In this document: piece by piece, positions 12,101-23,555 of the stretch | Numbering within the stretch: position 1 is the stretch's first letter | Layout: every line of letters starts with the position of its first letter | NCBI GenBank assembly: GCA_022059125.1 | Contig: JAEUWY010000004.1 | Coordinates: 2,914,001-2,978,000 of the forward strand | DNA length: 64,000 bases | Reading direction: 5' to 3' | From: Corynespora cassiicola | Taxonomy: Eukaryota > Ascomycota > Dothideomycetes > Pleosporales > Corynesporascaceae | The notes under the pieces: generated by a model | Told to the model about the DNA's origin: nothing | What the model saw: only the letters and a program-made list of their open reading frames with translations | The model's database searches: none | Translations under genes and position numbers: made by a program

Positions 12101-12890
12101 CTAAACGCCCAAAAATGCCAACAAACCGGTCAAGCCAGCCACCAACTCAAAACTCACGTCCAGCTTCCTCCCCTCACCTGTGAAGGGCTGGACCGTGTTC
12201 TGAGGCATACCACCGCTACTCGCCGCAGTCCCACTCGCGCTAGCACCGCCCTTGGCCCTCCCATCAACGGTGAAGAAATTCGCCGCCAACGGCTCGCCCA
12301 GGTTGTTCTCCTTGACAAAGCTCTCGACATCGAAGCCAATCCGGCTCTGCGAGTTTGCAAAGTCTGTGGCCGAAACTTGCAAGCTTTCAGGCTGCTTGAA
12401 CAACATTTCGACGTAGCGATGTGGGATAGTGTCTTGTGGGGGTGGCGAGGGGCCGATGTATGTTGCGGGGCCCTTGTCTGTGGTTGCGAGCAGCATCGCA
12501 CCGCCCATGGACTGCTGTGTCGCCTTGAAGCCCGTGTTCATGGCGTGGAGGAGAGTGCGGCGCGTGCCGTTGCCCCCGCCCATTGGCGGAACATCCAGAT
12601 CGACCATCATGAAGACATAGGTCTGGTCTGCTTTGGCGTCTGAGACGGCGATTTGGGGTTGTGATGCGGTGGCTGGATCGTCGTTAGTGCTGCAAGTTCA
12701 CTTCACAATTCCAGGCAAGGGACACGCGCATACCAGCCTTTGTCAACAGTTGTCCCGGCTCCATGACCATAGATGTGTTGAACATGACGTCCAACTTGGT
12801 ATTAACAGCGGGCTTGAAACCCTGTGGAGTCTGCGCCTGCGCGACGCCAGCCAGCGCAGCCAGCAAAACCGAAGAAGCCGCGAAAAACAT
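12101..12890 (-). CDS. secreted phosphatidylethanolamine-binding-like (PEBP) protein, possibly GPI-anchored
   Basis: Exons are complement(12101..12672, 12734..12890); a 61-nt intron with a CACTAAC branch site gives 242 residues. Residues 1-19 form a clear signal peptide (MFFAASSVLLAALAGVAQA). The mature part has PEBP signatures: MMVDLDVPP, corresponding to the DPDxP loop, and PPPQDTIPHRYVE, corresponding to the PPxGxHRY loop. A Ser/Gly/Ala-rich linker follows and the protein ends in a short hydrophobic tail (VAGLTGLLAFLGV), suggesting a GPI anchor. Secreted PEBP-like proteins of ascomycetes have unclear ligands; some are immunogenic or cell-wall associated. The PEBP assignment is strong and the anchor is inferred. 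Confidence 0.85.
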
Positions 12891-14647
12891 GATACCAGAT
12901 CGTCTTTGGGAAGAAAATAAATAAAAACAATAATTTACACAACGGGAAATAAGAAAGGATAGTTAGAATGTAAAAGGCGGGGTGGGGGGGGGAGGTAGAT
13001 ATGGGTTTGGATTCCTGGCAGAGATAAAAGAGGGCGAAAATGAGGCTTTATGCCCTCCAACATCCAGAACCGCGCAAGTTGGCCATGTACGCGTTGCCCC
13101 GAACCGTAGCGGCTACACACGCAGCACATCTTGTCACACAGACTCAGCAACGCATAGCGGTGCCTCCCGGCAGGCGTCCAGCGTCGAGGTGGCATCCTTG
13201 GGCGTGAAACGCGCAGTGCGTGAGGCGACAAAAATGCCTTCCTTGCCAAATGGCCACGCCACTGTAACCGCGGGACTTGCTATCTATAGTGGGGAAATAG
13301 CACGCGATGTGCGGACAGCACATGACGGTGGGCGGGTTGGATGCGGCTGAATCGCTTCTGAATCGCTGACACGAGCGTCGTTGGAAGTTGGTAGCGACCC
13401 CAGAGTCGCCTGCAGCGAGGAGCGGCGCGCATCCGAAAGGGAAAAAAGTGGGATGAGTGACGTAGGGCCGAATGCAACGGAAACATATTGGAAACGTTCC
13501 CGAGGAGTTGCGAAGGAAGGCAGAAATTCGGCACCTGATGCCCTGGGCACATCTGCCGCAGCGCTATGCGGCAGGGAAGGACGGGCGATGGCGAGGCTGG
13601 CATCGGGTGTTCGCGCAAGAGCGTTGGCCTTAAGCCTCCGTTCTGACAAAGACACGTCTTGGAGACATGCTTGGAAACGCTCGGAAAACCTTGGTATGAC
13701 AGCCGGTTGTGGGGAAAGACTCCGAGCTGAGACAGGTGTTGCGGCGGATGTAATTGATGGATGACCCATGGGTTTCCGGGCTTGCAAAACGTGCAACTGA
13801 TGCGGACGACTGTGCTGATGTCATCGATGATCCCCAGGTAATGAGGCTTACCACAGAAGAGTCTGGTCATTGAGGCTCATCGCTACTATGGGTCGCCGCG
13901 TAATGTACTCATGTCTTTGAGGTGTTACCTCCAGCAATGAGAGACATGACTTCAACCAATCATTGCAGATCAGTTCGTTTGCAAAATATGAACATGACAT
14001 ACCACCAGCTATTTCAATCAGATTTTTTATGTATATATCCCACATTCGAGCATGTTTTCCGAGCATGCGTGAGTCTGTGGTTCTTACAGCCAGGTGGGAA
14101 AGACGACACAACGATATTGTTCAAGACTGTGATACCCAATTCCAGTCTCCATCACCTGAAACTGCTTTCCAATAAAGAAGGCGGGCTTAAAATCTTACAA
14201 GTGGAGATCGGTCGAGGTAAGCTGCTGATGTTAGCTGCCAATAGGATATTGTTGCCGCGTACCTAGGTAGCTGTGGCTCGGGACGACCCGCAGGCGCTAT
14301 CTCATCGAGTCGAACATCATGCACGCAACGAAATAGATCAATAAATGCCCGTTGTTATTGTCATCACGAGAAAACATGGTTAACATGCTAGGCAGTCTTT
14401 CTAATACGAGCAAGGCTTGTACAAATCTCCAGAAATAGCTGCACGAGGTCCCATCATTGCCAATTGCGCATACACACGTGACGTCGCGTTTCGTATAGGT
14501 CTGTGCGCAGGCTTCGTTTGACGCCGTGGCGCCGAGTCTCCCGTTGCCTACTCAGCTCAGGAGTCATACGTCAAGCGTTCTTCCAAACCCACAATCTTGG
14601 TTAATACATTAATTAGTTCTACTGTTGAATCAATATTGTTGCCATTC
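12891..14647. other. intergenic region between divergent genes
   Basis: A 1.75-kb region with overlapping open frames on both strands at 13280-13870, none with recognisable motifs or a convincing splice pattern. A combined CACGTG and TGACGTC element lies at 14475-14485 upstream of the exonuclease gene. Otherwise nothing was seen. Confidence 0.45.
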
Positions 14648-16543
14648 ATGTCAGAGCAATCCGCCGCTGTGGACGCGGTGACGGGGCCAGGTTGGCCGAT
14701 GTCGTTTCAGCTAACAAGCGCACCTGGGCAACAATGGTACCATTACAAGCACTACCGCGGGCCAGAGGGGCAGAAAGTCCAGTTGTTCTACAGCAAAACA
14801 AAAGAAAAATCGGAAGAGTACGCAAAGCTGTTCCTCAAGGAACCCCTAGTGGGCTTCGATATGGAATGGCGTACGTTTGGGTGCCATCGCCTCCAGGATC
14901 ATGTATCACTGATACAAGTGGCAAGCGAGGATAAGATTGCACTTTTCCACATTGGCCTCCATTCTGGAAACACGACGGATGACCTCATTGCACCCTCGCT
15001 GCGAACCTTGATCGAAAGCGCAACCATCACAAAGGCCGGTGTCAACATCGTTGGCGCGGATTTCACCCGGCTGGAAAGACACTTTGGCCTAAAACCCAAG
15101 GCTTCATTTGAATTAAGTCATCTCTACCGCCTGATCAGGTACGCGGGACCACATCTGTCAGATATGGAAGACAGCTCTCACCGGCTGAGAGACGTTACAA
15201 CCAAGGTTGTCGCTATGGATGAACAAGTACAGCGTTATCTTAGCCGACCGCTAAAGAAGGGAACTGAGAGGAAAAGCGATTGGAGTAAGGAGCTGGGCGA
15301 GGCCCAGCGGGATTATGCTGCAACTGATGCATATGCGGGCTTCATGTTATACCACCGCATGAATGCGAAAAGGCTGTCTATGGATCCTATACCGCCTCTT
15401 CCTGTACTTGGACATCCCAAAATCCCAACAAGAAAGCTGTTTGGTCTAACCCCCATCTTACTGCGAAGCGAGGACCCTTGTCGCCAGTACATAACCATAG
15501 CCGAATTTTACCCCGCGAATGAGTCGACGGATGAAGATGAAAACGAAGACGACGAAGAGGATGACGAGGAAAAAGAAACGACAACATACACCCCACAGAA
15601 GGGCAATGGTACAGGTGTTGTAAGACCACTTGATAGTACGCCAAAAGTCCAAGCGAAGGCACAGAAACCGAGAAACGCTGTCGAGCCATTGGATAAGACA
15701 GCGGAAGCACTCTACAAGCAACTCGCAGCTAAACGTGAAAGTATAGCGCATAAAACCAATAAGCAAGTCTATCAAATCGCGCCAGATGTTGCGCTTCGGA
15801 ATATTGCACGTCAGCGTGTGGTAGAGCTCGACAAGCTGCTTCAAGTCCCAGGCATTGGCCAACACGTGCAGAAGAAATACGGCGCCGATTTGATCGAGGT
15901 GGTCGCGGAGTTCCTACAGCGTAACCAAGTGGCACCACATCCACCCACCAAGAGTGGACTTGCTCATTCCAGTGCGCCTGTACCTCGAATAACCTCAGCT
16001 CTCCCGAAGACGCCCGCACGCGCACCGAGGCGCCGGAAGATAGAAGCTGCGCCTGATGGGGACGATTCGGGAGACTCATCGCCTGCCTTTGATGATCCAC
16101 TGGATCGGACTCCACAGTTGCATACCGGCCTGTCTTTCAGTATGGCGGACACAGGAATCGGCAATGTTGAAGTAAGTTCCTATTCGGATACATCGCAGGA
16201 ATCTGTATATGCAACCCCTCCGGAAAGGCCGTCGGCAAATCGCAAGCGCAAGCGGACGGCAAGCCCCGAGCGCAAGTGTACTCCTGCTTCAGCCCCAAAG
16301 GCACCACCAGTACCACTTGATTCCCCAGAGTCGCGAATTTTCAAAAGCCGACTCTCGGCTCTTAGTAGGCGCGTTAGTGCCCATGTCTCTGACCGGACGC
16401 TGGAAGAAATTGTCCGACTGCAGCCTCGAACGCAGAAGGAATTGGAAAAGATACCGGGGATTAGGGTGTTCCTCAACGCATGTGCCGACAAAGAGCTCGA
16501 CTTGTTGAGGAATATAGCTAAATGGGCGCCCGTCCGATCCTGA
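14648..16543 (+). CDS. 3'-5' exonuclease (DEDDy, WRN/Rrp6-like) with HRDC-like regions
   Basis: Single-exon protein of 631 residues. The first ATG in the frame is at 14648; the frame is open upstream only through a TTG. The exonuclease domain (about 50-240) shows the DEDDy set: GFDMEWRT (Asp, Glu), VNIVGADFTRLE (Asp) and DYAATDAYAG (Tyr and Asp). After an acidic linker an HRDC-like helical region follows around 350-430 (ALYKQLAAKRES through LLQVPGIG). A basic, disordered segment leads to a second HRDC-like region at the C-terminus (FKSRLSALSRRVSAH through KELEKIPGIR). There is no helicase domain. It probably trims DNA or RNA 3' ends in the nucleus. The exact substrate cannot be decided, since Rrp6-type and WRN-exonuclease-type proteins share these motifs. 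Confidence 0.85.
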   Translation: MSEQSAAVDAVTGPGWPMSFQLTSAPGQQWYHYKHYRGPEGQKVQLFYSKTKEKSEEYAKLFLKEPLVGFDMEWRTFGCHRLQDHVSLIQVASEDKIALFHIGLHSGNTTDDLIAPSLRTLIESATITKAGVNIVGADFTRLERHFGLKPKASFELSHLYRLIRYAGPHLSDMEDSSHRLRDVTTKVVAMDEQVQRYLSRPLKKGTERKSDWSKELGEAQRDYAATDAYAGFMLYHRMNAKRLSMDPIPPLPVLGHPKIPTRKLFGLTPILLRSEDPCRQYITIAEFYPANESTDEDENEDDEEDDEEKETTTYTPQKGNGTGVVRPLDSTPKVQAKAQKPRNAVEPLDKTAEALYKQLAAKRESIAHKTNKQVYQIAPDVALRNIARQRVVELDKLLQVPGIGQHVQKKYGADLIEVVAEFLQRNQVAPHPPTKSGLAHSSAPVPRITSALPKTPARAPRRRKIEAAPDGDDSGDSSPAFDDPLDRTPQLHTGLSFSMADTGIGNVEVSSYSDTSQESVYATPPERPSANRKRKRTASPERKCTPASAPKAPPVPLDSPESRIFKSRLSALSRRVSAHVSDRTLEEIVRLQPRTQKELEKIPGIRVFLNACADKELDLLRNIAKWAPVRS

Positions 16544-17830
16544 CCGGAGAAGCGCTTGTTCAACGGCGCATGTGCATCTAACGGCTCAGCTTGTCGTGCG
16601 AGTGCAGTGCAGTGCATTAGTAGCCAAGACGGCTCAATCTCTTTTGTTGGTGTTTCTATTGTCATGGGAGTTTGTTCTTGGGGTGCATGGAGCTGGGTCT
16701 TGTTTATTGATTTTACTGAAGACGTTTGGATACATGTTCCCAGATTACAGCTGGAGAAGGGCGAGGCAAGGGTTTGGAGATGTCCCCCACGTGTAGCTTA
16801 TATCACAGGCTATTATTATCTAGCCGGGAAAAACGAGGCTGACATGTGAGAGATGGCAGGTCCGGAGCGCCACCGACTGGTCGGCACACGGGACGAGAGT
16901 TTGCGGCGGCCTCAACAACGCGGGTGGCAGGCCAGCTTGGCGCATGTGGATGTTGATGTGGGGCTATCGTGACATAGCACCTGCCGTGCTCCTCAACGCC
17001 GGCCCAATGTGGATTTTTTTGCGAACACTTGTCCCCCAGATGATGCTGACGGCAGGGCACGTAGGCTACGGGCGTCGAACGCACGCCCGACTTGTTGCAA
17101 CGCTCGATAGCCATAGACTAGATGCGTGCGGCACGGCCACCCCTGGCAGACATTGGACTCGACGTGCGGCAAGCAAAAGTCTGTCGTCGGCGCTGGGTCC
17201 GGTAATCCGAACCGTGGTCCAAGGGGAAGGTCGGAACCGTGCGATTGGGATGGTTGGCTACTGGCCTTGACAAGGCGCGGAAGACGAAGGCAGACGCTCG
17301 TGAAGGCGGCCGGACGCCTGCTCGTGCAGCAGGCCGGGGGCTCGAAGGCTTTCAAGGTTTCAGCGGCACGGAACGACGTGGTCCCCAACCGCGGCGTGCT
17401 ACGGTTGGGCAGCGAGACGGGGCTTCGTGTGCTCGCTGCTGAGGGCTCTCTCCTGAGGGCTGCTGAGGCCGCTGAGGGCCGTGGGCGGCGCAACAGCGGA
17501 GGACGGCGCATTATTAATGGGCACTCCCACGTGCGGAGGAGGCGGGCGATCGACGGCCAATGAAGGCCAGCTCTCGCGTCGAGTGCTTGAGCGCACCAGC
17601 GCAACGTCTAGCGAGCGAGTCGACAGGCAGCGTGCCGTGGAGTGGTGCTCCTCCATCGTGCACGCGAAATGGCCGTCCGAAGCGCCCTCAGACGCGGGCC
17701 AGAGACGTGGCAGGCAGCGCTTCGCATGTCGCAGCTTGATTGCCGGCAGCTTATCTCTCCATCCCGCCAGCCATTTGGGCGCTCGAACAAAGCGTGCGTC
17801 TCGGCGCGTTTAGTGGCTTGATTCCTTCAT

Positions 17831-17852
17831 GTCACATGCTTTCATGTGAAGA
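17831..17852. promoter_or_regulatory. inverted pair of CATGTGA (UASINO-like) elements
   Basis: The sequence TCACATGCTTTCATGTGA (17832-17849) is a perfect 7-bp inverted repeat with a 4-bp spacer. Each arm contains CATGTGA, the core of the yeast inositol/choline element (CATGTGAAAT) bound by the bHLH pair Ino2/Ino4. It lies about 290 bp before the ATG of an Opi1-like repressor gene. That this fungus uses it for feedback is inference. Confidence 0.4.
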
Positions 17853-18027
17853 GATGATCAAAAGAGCACATCACTCCATACCCCCCTCGTCTTACCCACT
17901 TGCGCCCTCGCCACCCGCGCACGCTCATACGCCCATAATATTCGCTGCAGCGCCAACGGCCATGTCTGGCGACAAGTGACTCTCCCACGGCAATCGCAAC
18001 ACCCCGTCGCACCACCAATTCCGCCCG

Positions 18028-18090
18028 CCAGACCAGCCAGACCAGCCAGACCAGCCAGACCAGCCAGACCAGCCAGACCAGCCAGACCAG
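18028..18090 (+). repeat. 9-bp tandem repeat, seven copies of CCAGACCAG
   Basis: Seven perfect head-to-tail copies of CCAGACCAG fill 63 bp in the leader, 53 bp before the Opi1-like start codon. One strand is purine-poor with no T. As it is upstream of the ATG it is probably in the 5' UTR or core promoter. Confidence 0.9.
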
Positions 18091-18142
18091 GAGCCCGCCC
18101 CACGACGTCACCTCACCACGCCGCGAGCACCCTCGACACAGC

Positions 18143-20020
18143 ATGCAACAGGAGCGCGAGCGCCCTCCGCCGCCGGCCTACACGCAGCATGAGCCCGAGT
18201 CGCTGCACCTGCCCTCCGTCCCCACCCACAGCCTGCCTGGCGCCCCTGCAAGCGACAGGCTGCCCGGTATAAGATCGCTCGACCTGCTCGACAGCACCTC
18301 GTCGGTGCGCACCCACCGTTCGCGCACCTCGATTGACATCAGCCCAAAGTCCCAGCCCGAGTCTTCGCAATGGGGGTCCCTGCCGCCCCTCAGCAGTGCC
18401 ACTTTCCCACGGGTGCCCGAGGGCTTGCCCCGCCATAGCACAGAACTTGAGGTTGGGAGTCCCATGGACACTGGGAGCGTTGCGAGCGTGCAGGATGATA
18501 ATGCGAGGAGAAGGGAGCTGAGCGTGCTGAGTGCAGAGGACAAGGACGTCATGCTTGCGGCCGAGGCTCTTCAAGGTGAGTTCGAGTTTGCCATGCCTAT
18601 TCACAGAAGAGGGGGGAGGGGGCGGACACAACATGAATGCATGTCGAACATGTCAGGGGGGTTGCACTTTTCTTTTCGGGGGGGAATGGTGCCAACAGAA
18701 GCCCCATCTCTACCACATTGCTCGCACATTGCTCGCACATCTCCTTGCATGCGCACATGCTGAACCCTGCCAGACTTTGCTCGATCACCCACAACCCGCT
18801 CACTCACTCTCTCTGCTCGAGAGCCAACTGCAGAGCCTGAGCCCCTTCTATCGCTCATTACATCCAACCACCCCTGGCTTGGGGGCACTATCAATGGTTC
18901 TATCTCAGCCTACAACGCCACCAAAGGTTATTCGCCACGCTTTGTAAAGTACGGTGCCGAACTCATTGAGCGCAACATCGGCTCGCCTGTTGTCAACACC
19001 GTCTCATCCATGGGTCGGCGTACAGGTGTTGAGAAAAACTTGCGAAGGTATCTGGGTGAAATTCATAGGCGCCCAAGCGACATTGAACACGGGGATGCTG
19101 AGGTGGCACGCAAGCGACAGCGCGTGTTGAGCCCCGGGTCAGATGCCATGGAAATTGAAGACGCCTTTTCGCCTCGCACACGAGGAGGCTCGCAGTCGTC
19201 ATATGCAGAGTCACTCCCAGCATACGACGACCAGCGCTCACCCAGGTACGAAGAGAGCGCCTCGGTGACGATAGATCCTGCGACCGGCAAAGAGGCCGAC
19301 AACCAATCAACGACATCCCAGGACCGCCGCGTAAATTGGTCCACGCAACTCATCATGACCACCTCCGGCCTTGGTGTGGCGCTTTCCGACGCTTCCCTCA
19401 AGTCACTCAAGCTATGCCTGGGGCTCTTGCGCTCAGCTACCAAACACATCGATGCCGTCATGAAGGCCCTCAAGCAGGTCCTTGAGGAATATGAGGATGC
19501 CTTGCGCAGCCGCAATCGATCTGACCCAGAGGCATTCCGTGACGAAAAGTCAGGTGATGTGCGCATGTCTGGGGATATGGACACCGAAAAGGAGGACCAA
19601 GTACGGCGCATTGCAGAACGCATGAAGCGATTGTCATCGGACATCTGGACAACCCTTCAGAGCGTCGTACAATCTGTATCGCGCTACACGGGCGGGGCGC
19701 TCCCGCAGAATGCATCGCAGGTGGTGCGCACGCAGCTTCTCTCTGTACCTCAACGATGGCAATCCGCTAGCCGCACCACCGGAACTGAGCAGCAGGGCGA
19801 GGAAGTGCGTGGAGCAAACCGCATGCTCGCATTCGCCAAGGAGGGCCTTGACATGATGGGCCAGATCACTACCGTCGTAGACGGCACCGTATCAAGCGCC
19901 GAAAACTGGCTGGAGAGGATCGGACGCAAGCCCGGCGAGAGCAGCAGCTCCGGGGCACAGCAGGAGCACGAGAAATCGCAGCTCACCAATGTGCACGTCG
20001 CGGTCAACGAGAAGAAATAA
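18143..20020 (+). CDS. opi1: Opi1-like transcriptional repressor of phospholipid genes
   Basis: Exons 18143..18575 and 18774..20020 give 559 residues; the donor CAAG/GTGAGT and acceptor CCTGCCAG join in frame (codon G/AC). The N-terminal half is Pro/Ser-rich with LSVLSAEDKDVMLAAEAL. After the junction comes the conserved Opi1 block: LLSLITSNHPWLGG, INGSISAYNATKGYSPRF, then VSSMGRRTGVEKNLRRYL. A second conserved block is RVNWSTQLIMTTSGLGVALS followed by long helices (about 330-470). In yeast Opi1 senses phosphatidic acid at the ER and represses Ino2/Ino4 targets; the same role is inferred here. The intron is 198 nt, much longer than others in the window and unusually G-rich, and retaining it would truncate the protein after about 206 codons. 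Confidence 0.87.
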
Positions 20021-23000
20021 GGGGAAAGCAGGAGGAAAAAGAAACCAGGGGTCAAAAGCAAAGTTCGAAAACGTGCAAAGGGATCTTTGGCGGGGTTAAA
20101 ACCCGTCTCCCCTTCACACCGCCAAAACTCTTTACCATTACACAGTCACCTCCTACCGCCTACCGCACACTGCCACATTTCCATGGACAAGTCTATTCTG
20201 ATTGATTGATTTCCTATCACATTTTTATATCCAAGCAAGGCGTTGGTCGGCCCCGTTAGCCGATAAACTCTTTTAGCCTTTACTTTTCCCATCATCCTTC
20301 CATTTTTTTGATTATCATCATCATCATCATCATCATCATTCACAAGACATCAAAGCGTCTGTCACTTCCTTAGGGCGGGTCGGAGCTTCCGTATAGATAA
20401 CAAGGTTTCGGCAAACTTGATTTAAAACCGAGGGCAATCCTGTCATTTCCTTTGTAGCTTTATTCTTTTTTTTCTTTCTCCTTATTTCCATCTCTTAGGG
20501 GGTTAACACATATATACGCACACATATACTACTACTATTGAAGACGGGCTGGATTTCGGTCGATATCTTTCTGGAGAGAGGGGAGGGGGGTGGCCTTAAT
20601 TCGCTTCATGAAAAATTCCGGAAGGAGTGGGTGGGATAGGGTGGAGAAGGGTATGTGTAGAATTAGTGTAGGCAGCGGACTGGGAGAATTGATTACAGGG
20701 ATCCTTCGATATCTCTCTATTTCTCTCTATTCGGACAAGGCACTCACCTTCTAGTACGTTTGCTTTTGAGTGATGGTTTTTTTTGGTGGGTGAATGGTGG
20801 CCATCAGACTGCCCACAGCGTGCCGAGGTCCCCACACTCCTTCATGTGCGACCGACTCTAAGGAGGGCACACGATGGGAGCAAGGGGATGGATGCTTCCG
20901 GCGCGCGCTCGTTCGGTCCTTTTTAACTTTGTGGCCCGCGGGCCCGTTGCACATGCATCCCTTGCGCGCTAATTCGCCGGTAACCCTCCACTATTCTTGT
21001 CGGCTGATCTGATCTGGCTGTTGTGTTGTAGTGAGTGGCAACAGCCCAACGTGCTCCAGCCTTTGCTTCGAAGCTATACACCGGGATGGACGGCATCAAC
21101 CCTGCTGTTGGCGATTTTCTTTACTCGATGGTGGTTGCGAAAGGATGCCCGCATTCGTCGCTTTTGATGGTGTGTCGGGCAGTGTAGGTTGACTGGTGCC
21201 TAGGCAAGGGGCGACGTCACTTTAGCACGTAAGCATGCCTCTTTTTTTTTTTTTTCTCCCTCACGGCTCAGCTTCGGGGAGCTCGATCAGTTTCGACGGT
21301 GTATGACACATGTCACTGTTTTACGTTAGGTTTCATGCAGGCATTCTATCCCGTCGAAGATTTTCTTGCGTCTTTTGGTTGGCTTCACGGCGATCTGTCG
21401 CTGGTATGATGATGGGGCCCGGGATTTTGAACCTTGAAGTCTGGCTAGTCTTTTAGGAAATTGACTTGTTTGACTGTGCCTTCGGCTCAAGACGGATGGG
21501 CTATTTTTTTTATCCTTTATAGAAGGGAATATTCTCTGCCGATCTGCCTCTTCTAATAGCTAGCTATTGTCTTCAGAAGCGTAGGAAAACAACTGTGCTT
21601 GGATATTGTTGCTTGAAGATTGCCTTTAGATTCAGGCAAGGATACAATTGCAATTCTTCTAACTTGCCATATGCTTTGAGAGTTGACCACCGTTATGTTA
21701 AATAGTTGTAGGGATCTACGTTGCCTATTCGATGGTCAATACTGCTACAGGCGCCATAGTTTTCCTAGAAAATTGACCCTGAATCAGATCGTTTACAGTT
21801 ATTGAAAGCCCAATAACGAATACATCCCACATTCCACGCAGCCCGCCAATGCCATGCTCCACTGCTACACTGCATTCCATCACTGATGCTGTATCGAGCG
21901 GAAATCCCGAGTCTACGGGATAAAATAAACCTGAAAATGAAGATCCATTGTTATCCTATTACATAGATTCACGGGCAATCAATATAAGGATATAAATTTT
22001 GGAGAGATTCCTGCAGGACGTGTGAAAGATTAGTTCAGGACTCATGCACTAACTCGACCCTAAAATTAAAGAAACAAGAGCAACAAAGGTGATACAAGAA
22101 ACGGTACGAATGTTGGTTATCTTCGAAGGCCATCTTCCCGTTCACAAGATGAATAAGCCGTCTACAACTTCCACTGTACAGGCCCCGTCCAATTCGGCCC
22201 CCACATCTTGATCTGACCTCCACATCGCAACAAACATGTTTCCCCGACCTCAACATGGACAAGAAACCGAGTTGTGTCCGTATTCCGGCACAGAAATATC
22301 CTCTGATAAAGGCCTCAATGCTTCCAAGGCCCCGTGGACGCCCCCAACGTGGGCATGTTTCCCCGCCCCCATACCTGCAAGCGCCCGGGAGTCTACCAAA
22401 TACAAATCCCACGGAGGTTCTTGGCCTCGAACAGGCCCAAATGACGGGAGCTGAGATGTCAAGTGGGGCCGGAGGCTAGCTTTTGAGTTTAAAACATGTC
22501 TCTCTTTCCGCGGTGTGACCGATAATCAAACCTGCCATGCGATGAATGCGTTGTTGTGGAGTTTTTGGTGGGGGTAAGCGACGACTGAGAACAAGCTAGC
22601 CATCTAAAATTAGCAGGAAACTTGTACAATCCCGTGCATTGGTGGAATGTTTGTTGTAGCTTCTCGGAGGTTCAGATATACATGAAGGATCCGAAGTATA
22701 CGTAGGAACCCTGAATGGACACTAAAGGCATGGCCATTGCAGGCTTACTCTGGACTCGATACGAAAAGGGTGACAGGAGAGAACCGAGTTCTTCGATCTG
22801 ACTGGACTGTTGTTGAACCGACTGACTGAACTGATATGCAATGACGTTCTGCTTACCATGGAGCTGAACAGGATCACCGGCGGGCATGCCGAACGCGGCC
22901 AGGGTCTGGACAATGGACGGTGCCAAGCTCTGCGTGCAAGTAGTAAAACCGCGTGATCGGAACGGGCACACCGAAAATAGAGGATTGGAATCACCAACTA

Positions 23001-23555
23001 CCCGGAGACGAGGAAACGGTCAACCAGGCACGACCAGGTTTATCTTGAGGCTGACCGGTGAGGCGAAACGGGACAAGCGGCCAAGACTTATAAGCGTTCA
23101 AACAAAACGATCCGTCCCCTCAAGAAAACGCCGTTTTGCAGACATACAGAGTATTCACGATGATGATAAGAATGGAAATCAGATAGCAGAGTGTGGATAG
23201 ATTATATAGCGAGTGGGATCACAAGAAAGGCATCTAACATCCCGTCTTGACCTAAAGTCGAACAATAATACATGACCAATGCCCTTGTATATCTCTTTGG
23301 AACAGCCAGAATTGCAACATGACAATAGAGCAAAGAATCCTAATCTATTCAGAAGGCCGTCAGTACAAGGTGAACGAGTGTGTTGGGTTGACCGAAGGTG
23401 TGCGATGGCGAGGTGGTGGCAGTGCCAGTCGATGCACTAACCGTCAATGAGCGAATTTGGAAGATCAATGTGATAGCCCAGGTCTGCCTCGTAGAAGCTC
23501 GAAGAACGCCGTGCCGTGCGTAGTGCTATTCCGCCCTGGAAATGCCAGGAATATC
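20021..23555. other. gene-poor region, left part
   Basis: Over 3.5 kb downstream of the Opi1-like gene, with only short scattered open frames lacking motifs. It holds the Opi1 3' UTR, an ATC microsatellite (20314-20339), a run of 14 T (21242-21255) and AT-rich segments. The minus-strand frame at 22672-22971 has no recognisable domain and was not accepted. Confidence 0.5.
20314..20339 (+). repeat. ATC trinucleotide microsatellite
   Basis: About eight to nine uninterrupted ATC units in non-coding DNA about 300 bp after the Opi1-like stop codon. Confidence 0.85.

Larger units (their letters stand above)
16544..18142. other. GC-rich intergenic region and long 5' leader of the Opi1-like gene
   Basis: A 1.6-kb GC-rich stretch. 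Many overlapping frames are open on both strands, as expected from base composition, and none shows a domain. Its right end carries an inverted E-box pair and a 9-bp tandem repeat, listed separately. Confidence 0.5.

Noticed and set aside
13280..13870. Long overlapping open frames on both strands
   Set aside because: No ATG-motif-splice combination gives a recognisable protein, and open frames on several strands at once point to GC bias.
16993..17660. Arg/Ala-rich open frames in the Opi1 upstream region
   Set aside because: All frames on both strands are open because of base composition; there is no domain, and the predicted proteins are highly biased.
17976..18272. Frame translating the 9-bp repeat as Pro-Ala-Arg
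   Set aside because: It overlaps the true Opi1 start in another frame and owes its openness to the tandem repeat.
22672..22971. 99-codon minus-strand frame
   Set aside because: Plausible composition near its end, but no supporting start context, splice sites or motif.
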